Below, in pieces: positions 57,952 through 64,000 of a DNA stretch of 64,000 nucleotides. This DNA comes from Acidobacteriota bacterium. GTDB lineage: Bacteria; Acidobacteriota; Blastocatellia; Pyrinomonadales; Pyrinomonadaceae. How positions within the stretch are numbered: position 1 is the stretch's first letter; each line of letters starts with the position of its first letter. The notes below the pieces were generated by a model. That model had not been told where the DNA came from, did no database searches, and saw nothing but the letters and a program-made list of their open reading frames with translations. The DNA is taken from assembly GCA_020199775.1 (NCBI GenBank), contig JAIVJZ010000041.1, positions 310,001 to 374,000 on the forward strand, written 5' to 3'. The position numbers and the translations under genes are program-made.

Positions 57952-60237
57952 GTGACATACAAACCACGTCCCATCGACACGTCTCGCGTCACGCTCTCCG
58001 AAGACGTGCTCGAACTGACGGAGTTGCTGGCGAAGAACACACACGAAATCTGGGCGCGGCAGCGTCTCTCCGAGCGTTGGCGCTACGGCGCGCAGCGCGA
58101 CGACGAACGCCGGGAACACCCCGGCCTCGTCTCCTACGAAGAGTTGTCCGAAGTCGAGAAGCAGTACGACCGCAACACCGCGCTCGAAACTCTCAAGACC
58201 ATCATCTCGCTCGGCTATCGCATCGAGCCGCCCGCACGCCCCGCGCACACGGACGCCGCGCCCGACGCCGCCCCGGCGGGCGAGACACAGGCGGTCTTGG
58301 ACACTCTCAAACAACCCGGCGCGCTCGCGCTGGGAGCGTTGCTCGCCATCTGGCAGGCGCGCGACCCTTCGCGCTGGGCGCAGAGCGCGGAAGTCTATCA
58401 ACGGCTCGGCTCGCGCCTCATGAAACTCGGCGAGATGCTTCTGGCCTACGACGTGTTCTCCGAGGGGTTGAAACCGTGGCCGGGCGACCTGCGCTTGCGT
58501 CAACTACAGGCGCACGCCCTCACGCGCCTCGGCGCGACCGCGAGAGCCAACGCCCTGCTCCGCGCGCTCTACGACGAAGGGCCGCGCGATGAAGAGACGG
58601 TCGGCATGCTCGCGCGCACGCACAAAGACCTCTGGCAGCAGGCGGCCGACCCCGCCGAACGCGAGCGGCAGTTGCAACTGTCGTACAAGTTTTACGAAGA
58701 GGCTTACCGCCTGAGCGGCGGCTACTGGACGGGCATCAACGCCGCCACCGTCGCCCTGCTGTCGGGACGCCGCGATGACGCGCACGCGCTGGCCGCCGAG
58801 GTGCGCGAACTGTGCCTCGCGGAGTTGCGCCGGACGGAAGAGACGGGCGGGGATCGTTACTGGACGCTGGCGACGCTCGGCGAGGCCGCGCTCGTCTCCG
58901 AAGACTGGCCGGAAGCCGCGCGCCGCTACGACGAAGCGGTGACGGACGCCCCGCGACAGCTAGGCGAACTAACTTCCACACGCCGCAACGCGCGTCTGAT
59001 CATCGAATACCTCGGCGGCGATCCCGCGTTCGTCGAACGACACCTGCCCGTGCCGAAAGTCGTCGTCTTCGCCGGGCGGGACGCGTGCGACTGGCAAGCG
59101 CCCCCGGAGACGGAAGCGGCGGTCAGACAAGTGATCTTCGAGCGTCTGAACGAAATCGGCGCGGGCGTCGGCTACACGGTCGTGCCCACGCCCTACGACG
59201 CGGCGTTTCTGGAGGCGATGCTCGAAGCGGGGGGCGAGGCGCATGCCGTGCTGCCCTGCCAGTTGAGCGAACTGCTCAAGGCGGAACACGGCGGCGGCGG
59301 CGGCGATTCACAGGCGGGCGCGAGCGCGCGTTATGAATCCATCCTCGGCCGCGTCACGTCCGTCGTCGCCGCCTCCGAGCAGAACATGACGGTGGGGGGC
59401 ATGTCGGGCGAATACTCCCGGCTCCTGCTGCACGGGCTGGCCTTGATCCGCGCCAAGCAACTCGACACCGAACTCGTCCCGCTCGCGCTCCTCGACAACT
59501 ACGCCGCGACGAACGCCGCCGAAGCACAACCCGCTTCAAGCGCGTCGCCCGCCGGAGCGGCGACGGACGAGCGCGCCGAGTTGATCGACCTGAGCGGCCT
59601 CGCCCGCCCTCAAGCAAACGCGGCGTCAACTCGAACACCGGATGCAAGTTTCGCGCACGGTGTTCGACCGGACGCGGCGACCGGATTCAACGCGCGCATG
59701 GTCGCGCTGCTCTTTGCCGACGCGGTCAACTTCAGCAAGCTCACCGAGACGCAGATTCCCATCTTCGTGCGCGACTTCCTCGGCGCGGTCGGCTCGCTCG
59801 TCTCACGCTTCCAGCCCGCGCCGCTCCTCAGGAACACTTGGGGCGACGGCCTCTATCTCGTCTTTGAAGACGTGCAGGCCGCCGGACGCTTCGCCCTCGA
59901 CCTCAGCGACCTCTTGAACGCGACCGACTGGACGCGGAGCGGGCTACCGGCCGACCTCAACCTACGCATCGCGCTCCACGCCGGGCCGGTCTACGCCTGC
60001 ACCGACCCGGTCACGCAAGGACTCAACTTCATCGGCACGCACGTCAGCCGCGCCGCCCGCCTCGAACCCATCACGCCGCCCGGACAGGTCTACGCCAGTC
60101 AGGCCTTCGCCGCGCTCGCCGCCGCCGGGCGCGCCCACGGCTTCACCTGCGACTACGTCGGCCAGACGCCCCTCGCGAAGAAGTACGGCACGTTCCCTAC
60201 CTACCACATGCGGCGCACGCAAAATTCGCACGGCTGA
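57952..60237 (+). CDS. RyR-TPR-Rossmann-class III cyclase protein
   Basis: A 761-aa multidomain protein. Residues 3-91 are a ryanodine-receptor (RyR) domain (YKPRPIDTSRVTLSE, LLAKNTHEIWARQRLSERW, YDRNTALETLKTIISLGYRI). Residues about 140-350 are TPR-like, of the TRAFs-binding (DUF4071) type. About 366-515 is a Rossmann-like domain (VVVFAGRDACDW, FLEAMLEAGGEAHAVLPC). About 580-745 is a class III cyclase. Both metal Asp are kept (Asp590, Asp632), as is Arg703. Base-recognition Lys is Asn628, Asp is Asn692, and the transition-state Asn is Ser699. The GTG start follows AAGGAG. It is probably a signalling partner of the TIR protein. Confidence 0.85.
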   Translation: MTYKPRPIDTSRVTLSEDVLELTELLAKNTHEIWARQRLSERWRYGAQRDDERREHPGLVSYEELSEVEKQYDRNTALETLKTIISLGYRIEPPARPAHTDAAPDAAPAGETQAVLDTLKQPGALALGALLAIWQARDPSRWAQSAEVYQRLGSRLMKLGEMLLAYDVFSEGLKPWPGDLRLRQLQAHALTRLGATARANALLRALYDEGPRDEETVGMLARTHKDLWQQAADPAERERQLQLSYKFYEEAYRLSGGYWTGINAATVALLSGRRDDAHALAAEVRELCLAELRRTEETGGDRYWTLATLGEAALVSEDWPEAARRYDEAVTDAPRQLGELTSTRRNARLIIEYLGGDPAFVERHLPVPKVVVFAGRDACDWQAPPETEAAVRQVIFERLNEIGAGVGYTVVPTPYDAAFLEAMLEAGGEAHAVLPCQLSELLKAEHGGGGGDSQAGASARYESILGRVTSVVAASEQNMTVGGMSGEYSRLLLHGLALIRAKQLDTELVPLALLDNYAATNAAEAQPASSASPAGAATDERAELIDLSGLARPQANAASTRTPDASFAHGVRPDAATGFNARMVALLFADAVNFSKLTETQIPIFVRDFLGAVGSLVSRFQPAPLLRNTWGDGLYLVFEDVQAAGRFALDLSDLLNATDWTRSGLPADLNLRIALHAGPVYACTDPVTQGLNFIGTHVSRAARLEPITPPGQVYASQAFAALAAAGRAHGFTCDYVGQTPLAKKYGTFPTYHMRRTQNSHG

Positions 60238-60267
60238 AATCCTCAAGGTTCATCATCCTCAAAAGAG

Positions 60268-60303
60268 AAAAGCCTGATCGAGCGTCAAACTCGATCAGGC
60301 TTT
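60268..60303. terminator. Bidirectional terminator between convergent genes
   Basis: A 14-bp perfect stem, AAAGCCTGATCGAG with its complement, closes a 7-nt loop, with A-rich and T-rich flanks. It serves both the RyR/cyclase gene and the S9 peptidase gene. Confidence 0.9.
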
Positions 60304-60331
60304 CGCCGTCGGAAGCGCGGGAGGGCGCGGC

Positions 60332-62848
60332 TTACTTCGCGGCCGCCGAGGCTTTCTGTTCCGGCGTGCGCGGCGGCGCGTTCTTCACGTGACGGTCGAA
60401 CCAGTCGAGCATTTCGTAGAGCACATGTTCGGTCGTCTCGCGCGCCGCGTAGCCGTGCGATTCGAGCGGGAGCATGACGAGCCGCACCGTGCCGCCCGTG
60501 CCGCGAATGGCCTGATACATGCGTTCTGACTGGATCGGAAACGTGCCCGTGTTGTTGTCGGCCTCGCCGTGGATCAAGAGGATCGGTTCTTTGATCTTGT
60601 GCGCGTTCATGAACGGCGAGACTTTGATGTACATCTCCGGCGCTTCCCACAAAATACGCCGCTCGCTCTGGAAGCCGAAGGGCGTGAGCGTGCGGTTATA
60701 CGCGCCGCTGCGCGCGACTCCGGCGCGAAACAGGTTGCTGTGCGCGAGCAGGTTCGCCGTCATGAACGCGCCGTAACTGTGGCCGCCGACGCCGACGCGT
60801 TCCGGGTCTGTCACGCCCATCTCCGTCGCCTTGTCAATCGCCGCCTTCGCGCTTGAGACGATCTGCTCGACGTAAGTGTTGTTGACCGTTTCCGGGTCGC
60901 CGACGACGGGCATCGTCGTGTTATCCAGCACGGCGTAGCCGTTCAGCAGGTAGAAGAGATGCGACGGGCCGCCGATGGTCGTGAAGCGTTGGGTCGAGCC
61001 GGAGACCTGACCGGCGGTGGCCGCGTCGTTGAACTCCAGAGGGTATGCCCAGACGACCGTGGGCAGGCGCGTGCCTTCCTTGTAGCCGGGCGGCAGGTAG
61101 AGCGTGAAAGAGAGTTGCACGCCGTCGGCGCGCTTGTAGGTGACGAGTTGCCTCTTGATGTCGCGCAGTCGCGGCGTCGGGTCTGGGAACTGCGTGAGCG
61201 GTTTTGCCAACGTCTCGTAATTCGGATCGTTGACGGATATTGTTCTTGTAGGATCATCAATACGACGGTCGCCGATTGAGCGTAGAAAATAATTTCCCGG
61301 CTCAAGCGGGGTCTCGCGGCGCGTGATGAACTCCGCGCCGTCATCTCTCAAGAGCGCGACGGGCGTTTCGTAGCTCTTTTCGTCGCTGCGGAAGAGGCGT
61401 TCGGTCTTCTGCGTCGTGACGTTGAAGCGGTCGAGGAACGGGCGGTCGCCCGCGTTCGACGCGCCCGCGCCGGAGAGAAAAATCTGATCGTTGTGATAGA
61501 TGACGGCGCGGTGTCCCGTGGGCAACACGCGCGTCATGGCCGTGCCCGGATCGTTATAGCGATCCTGCATGTTGCGATGCCAGATGACGCGCGGCGCGAC
61601 ATTCGCCGCGTCCGCGTTGACGAGTTGCGTACGGATGCGGCGCGTGTCGCGGTTGTAGTCTTGGACGAAGGCGAGTCCGCCGCGCTCGAACCAGGTCATC
61701 ACGGCGTAGCGATCTTCGAGTTTCATCAACTCGACGGGCGCGCCCATGAACGGAGCTTTCAACATCAACACGCGGTCGCGGTGCGCGACTTTCTTCTTCG
61801 GGTCGCCTTCGTCCAGAGCCTCGACCCAGACGAGCGTCGCCGGTTCGGTCGGCCGCCAACTGTGCGAGCGCGGCCCCGTCGAGACGCCGCCAATCGGCAC
61901 CTGATCCTGCAAGGGCGTGCTCGCCAGCTTGTGAATCAACTTGCCGCGCGTGTCCCAGACCTCGACCTCTTTCGGAAAACCGCCGGCGGGGTGGAGGAAC
62001 GAATAAGGGCGTCTGATGCGTGTGACGAGCAGGTGCTGGCCGTCGGGCGCGGGCGCGGTCTCCTCGTAGATGGCGGGCTGGCCGACGTTCGTCACGCGGC
62101 CGCCCTCAGTATCGACGAGGGCGAGTTGCGCCGTCGCGTAGTAGTCGAATAGTTCCTCGTCGTAAGGCGTCCTGAGCAAATCCTGATACGTGCGCACCGG
62201 GCCGGCTCTGCCCGAACTCTCCTGTATGTTCGGCTCGCGCGGCACGTTCGACGCGGGCGCAAGGCGCGCGCGCGCGGCCGGAACGAGTTGCGCGAGGAGC
62301 GTGCGGTTGTCCGGCATCCACCGGAGCGGGTCGCCGATGGCCGCGTTGAGCATGACGCCCGTGATCTTCGTCACGCGCCCCGAAGCGGCGTCGCCCACCC
62401 ACAACTCGATCCCGTTCGCGACCGTGTTCGTGAACGCGAAACGCTTCCCGTTCGGGCTCCACTGCGGGGAGCCCACCTGCGCGCCGGGCGGCAACTGAAT
62501 CTTCGTCTCCGCGCCGTCCGCGATGCGCTTCAAAGAGAGCGCGACGAAATAAGGCGCGAGGTGCCGCCCGTTGGTGCTCGGGTTGATGCGGTAGCCTGCG
62601 AGCCTCAGCATCGGCTGCGCCAGTTCGCTGATGGGCGGGTAGCGCACGCCCGTCGCCAGCAACATCTGATCGCGCGCCGGGCTGATCGAAACCGACGGTG
62701 TGACGGGCGAATTCAACACGTCGAGCACGGCCTGCGGCGGCTTCCGGTAACCCTGACCTGCCGCCCCGCACACGAGCAGCAGCAACAGCGCGCACGACGA
62801 CAACGCCGCGCGCCCGAACGACGACGACAAAGAATCTCTCGAAGACAT
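60332..62848 (-). CDS. Secreted S9 family (prolyl oligopeptidase-like) peptidase
   Basis: An 838-aa exported serine peptidase. The signal peptide is followed by a beta-propeller-like region (GSPQWSPNGKRFAFTNT, WMPDNRTLLAQLVP) and a C-terminal alpha/beta hydrolase domain. The catalytic triad is visible: Ser in GVGGHSYGAFMTANLLAHS, Asp in LLIHGEADNNTGTFP, His in PLESHGYAARE. This is the S9C/glutamyl-endopeptidase-like layout common in Acidobacteriota, used for peptide scavenging. The start at 62848 (MSSRDSL) opens the signal peptide. Confidence 0.9.
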   Translation of the reverse strand: MSSRDSLSSSFGRAALSSCALLLLLVCGAAGQGYRKPPQAVLDVLNSPVTPSVSISPARDQMLLATGVRYPPISELAQPMLRLAGYRINPSTNGRHLAPYFVALSLKRIADGAETKIQLPPGAQVGSPQWSPNGKRFAFTNTVANGIELWVGDAASGRVTKITGVMLNAAIGDPLRWMPDNRTLLAQLVPAARARLAPASNVPREPNIQESSGRAGPVRTYQDLLRTPYDEELFDYYATAQLALVDTEGGRVTNVGQPAIYEETAPAPDGQHLLVTRIRRPYSFLHPAGGFPKEVEVWDTRGKLIHKLASTPLQDQVPIGGVSTGPRSHSWRPTEPATLVWVEALDEGDPKKKVAHRDRVLMLKAPFMGAPVELMKLEDRYAVMTWFERGGLAFVQDYNRDTRRIRTQLVNADAANVAPRVIWHRNMQDRYNDPGTAMTRVLPTGHRAVIYHNDQIFLSGAGASNAGDRPFLDRFNVTTQKTERLFRSDEKSYETPVALLRDDGAEFITRRETPLEPGNYFLRSIGDRRIDDPTRTISVNDPNYETLAKPLTQFPDPTPRLRDIKRQLVTYKRADGVQLSFTLYLPPGYKEGTRLPTVVWAYPLEFNDAATAGQVSGSTQRFTTIGGPSHLFYLLNGYAVLDNTTMPVVGDPETVNNTYVEQIVSSAKAAIDKATEMGVTDPERVGVGGHSYGAFMTANLLAHSNLFRAGVARSGAYNRTLTPFGFQSERRILWEAPEMYIKVSPFMNAHKIKEPILLIHGEADNNTGTFPIQSERMYQAIRGTGGTVRLVMLPLESHGYAARETTEHVLYEMLDWFDRHVKNAPPRTPEQKASAAAK

Positions 62849-63050
62849 AAGCGAAGACCTCTCTTCTGCACGGACGCGTGCGGGTTGAATCATTTGCAGT
62901 TCGGTTGCCCGGCAACGAATCCGAATTTATAAGGAGTTTGATGATGGCGCTGACGTGAGGAAATTAACCGCGCGCGGGCGGCCTTGTCAAATTTCGTCCG
63001 AGGCTTCGCTTGACAAGCGGGGATGAATCGGTAAAATCTCTTTTCGCTGA

Positions 63051-63125
63051 GCGGGAGTAACTCAGTGGTAGAGTGCGACCTTGCCAAGGTCGAAGTCGCG
63101 AGTTCAAATCTCGTCTCCCGCTCCA
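63051..63125 (+). tRNA. tRNA-Gly (GCC), CCA encoded
   Basis: Acceptor GCGGGAG/CTCCCGC, anticodon arm CGACC-TTGCCAA-GGTCG (anticodon GCC), T arm GCGAG-TTCAAAT-CTCGT (with a wobble). The 3' CCA is encoded, unlike the two other tRNAs of the window. Confidence 0.96.
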
Positions 63126-63140
63126 ACATTTCAAGCAGCG

Positions 63141-63200
63141 AGTAGAAAGGCGAAAGGCGAAAGATTAACTTTCACCTTTCGCCTTTCGCCCTTCATCTTC
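63141..63200. repeat. Heptad hairpin repeat 18 (AAAGGCG type)
   Basis: Units GTAGAAA, GGCGAAA, GGCGAAA, GATTAAC, then TTTCACC, TTTCGCC, TTTCGCC, CTTCATC. The spacer is almost absent. It lies between tRNA-Gly and tRNA-Cys. Confidence 0.9.
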
Positions 63201-63206
63201 TCTCAC

Positions 63207-63278
<72 letters not shown>

Positions 63279-63295
63279 TCAATCTTTTCAACAAT

Positions 63296-63490
63296 TTACA
63301 AGTAGTTAGGAATGCAGTTCAAAAGGGTATGTAGTAGGAAATGTAGTAGCCCTTTGCCTTTGATTAAGACAAGCTGCCAAATAATGTTGAGCAAGTGGGC
63401 GATAATCTCGACCATTTGATTGACCGGCTTCCTAATGAAAGCGTCTGCGCCCGCACCTCGCGCTGCCTGCCCGCACTCTTTAGCAGACAG
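63296..63490 (-). pseudogene. Response-regulator receiver remnant
   Basis: On the minus strand this stretch reads LSAKECGQAARGAGADAFIR, then KPVNQMVEIIAHLL, the end of a CheY-like receiver: Ser-Ala strand, GADAF and the conserved Lys-Pro. It continues as unrelated sequence to a stop at 63296. A stop codon lies just before its first residues, and no receiver N half follows upstream in frame. The intact response regulator begins only 60 bp away on the same strand, so it is probably a decayed tandem copy. Confidence 0.65.
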
Positions 63491-63548
63491 AGCTATCTAC
63501 AAAAGTCACCCCCGAAAATCTCACGCGGTTAGCGCAAATATCCTTCGA

Positions 63549-63992
63549 TCAGGAAGTATTTTTAGTTAGTAAGCGTGTCACTGTGGTTGACAGTCGCTTG
63601 ATGTCTTGAGGCTTCCGCAAAAAAGCATTGACGCCTGCGCGCAGCGCATCCCGCTCAATATCGCTCGCCGAAAGCATGATGATCGGCGTTCGTCGCCGGT
63701 GTGGAAGTGCCCGCGCACGCCGCGCAAGCTCTAAGCCATCTTTGCCGGGTAACTGATTATCAAGAATGAGCAAGTGATAGCGCGCCTTGCTTTCAATCTT
63801 GCGCATGGCCTCCTTCCCGTCGGCGCAGAGTTCTACCGTCCAACCTAATTCCTCTAATGTCTCCTTCACAGCGTCGGCGACCGCCGGATAATCTTCAACG
63901 CAGAGAATATTGATCGTGCGCGCTTTAGTGCGCGGGCGGCGACTTCTGGGGTTAATGATGCTCTGCCTGCGCGTTTCGGGTGGAGTGCGCAA
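63549..63992 (-). CDS. Response regulator receiver protein, N terminus uncertain
   Basis: A CheY-like receiver domain: ILCVEDYPAVADAVKETLEE, phospho-acceptor Asp in LLILDNQLPGKDG, IIMLSASD and FLRKPQDIKRL. It resembles the receiver at 36633-36998 in length and motifs. About 27 residues rich in Arg/Pro precede the domain. No ATG is found, only a TTG at 63992 without a good binding site, and the frame stays open to the window edge. The protein may therefore begin outside the window. Confidence 0.8.
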   Translation of the reverse strand: MRTPPETRRQSIINPRSRRPRTKARTINILCVEDYPAVADAVKETLEELGWTVELCADGKEAMRKIESKARYHLLILDNQLPGKDGLELARRARALPHRRRTPIIMLSASDIERDALRAGVNAFLRKPQDIKRLSTTVTRLLTKNTS

Positions 63993-64000
63993 GTATGCAA

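Noticed and set aside
63279-63548. Integrated element or attachment site after tRNA-Cys
   Set aside because: No duplicated tRNA end and no integrase were found; the stretch reads as a receiver-domain remnant instead.

Overview
The window is a GC-rich bacterial chromosome segment, gene-dense, with most genes on the minus strand and strong GC bias at third codon positions. The gene families point to Acidobacteriota, most probably class Blastocatellia (inference, not proven): a two-gene B12 mutase, AtuA-type proteins, large secreted S9 peptidases, TonB/ExbB/ExbD/ExbD with a TPR lipoprotein, and RyR- and TIR-domain proteins. No phage, insertion sequence or CRISPR array was seen.

Layout. 1-4250: a Tad/Flp pilus locus (secretin CpaC running off the left edge, CpaB, prepilin peptidase CpaA, two tandem Flp pilins) and a minimal M50-like protease. 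4400-7440: a sigma-54 activator, a BON-LysM protein and a GlsB-type membrane protein. 7925-9716: a phosphohexomutase overlapped by an FtsL/FtsB-like gene. 10025-14748 (+): a coenzyme-B12 acyl-CoA mutase in two genes with an isobutyryl-CoA-mutase-like active site, a crotonase-like protein, DoxX, and phenylalanine hydroxylase preceded by a tyrosine-rich leader peptide and a terminator. 14772-24084: acyl-CoA catabolism (crotonase, epoxide-hydrolase-like enzyme, split AtuA pair with a Nudix gene between, biotin-dependent carboxyltransferase, thioesterase) plus secreted proteins. 24223-33853: DUF2911 protein, YmdB, a probable 6S RNA, zapA, a zapB-like gene, pheT, pheS, rplT, rpmI, infC (apparent AUC start) and thrS. 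34201-41283: tRNA-Val, small membrane proteins, GNAT, response regulator, ABC-F, SurA-like lipoprotein, rpmB, RidA. 41526-55729: relA/spoT, TonB system, secF-secD-yajC-tgt, HicB-like protein, der, yraN. 55922-60237: a TIR-domain membrane protein (broken by one frameshift) next to a RyR-TPR-Rossmann-cyclase protein. 60332-64000: S9 peptidase, tRNA-Gly, tRNA-Cys, a response-regulator remnant and an intact response regulator.

Two things stand out. First, at least 18 intergenic elements, each about 60-110 bp, are built from degenerate 7-bp tandem units, usually as two inverted arms around a short spacer. Different copies use different heptads (TTTCAGG, AATCGTG, GCGGTCA, GAACGAT, AAAGGCG types). 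Most sit within about 12 bp 3' of the stop codon of the upstream co-directional gene, including four junctions of the thrS-infC-rpmI-rplT-pheS-pheT operon. Second, the TIR plus RyR/cyclase pair looks like a nucleotide-signalling or defence module in which the cyclase keeps its metal-binding aspartates but has replaced its base-recognition residues.

Functional themes: branched-chain or isoprenoid acyl-CoA breakdown (mutase, carboxylase, AtuA, crotonases) and Phe/Tyr metabolism sit beside a conserved translation, division and secretion core.
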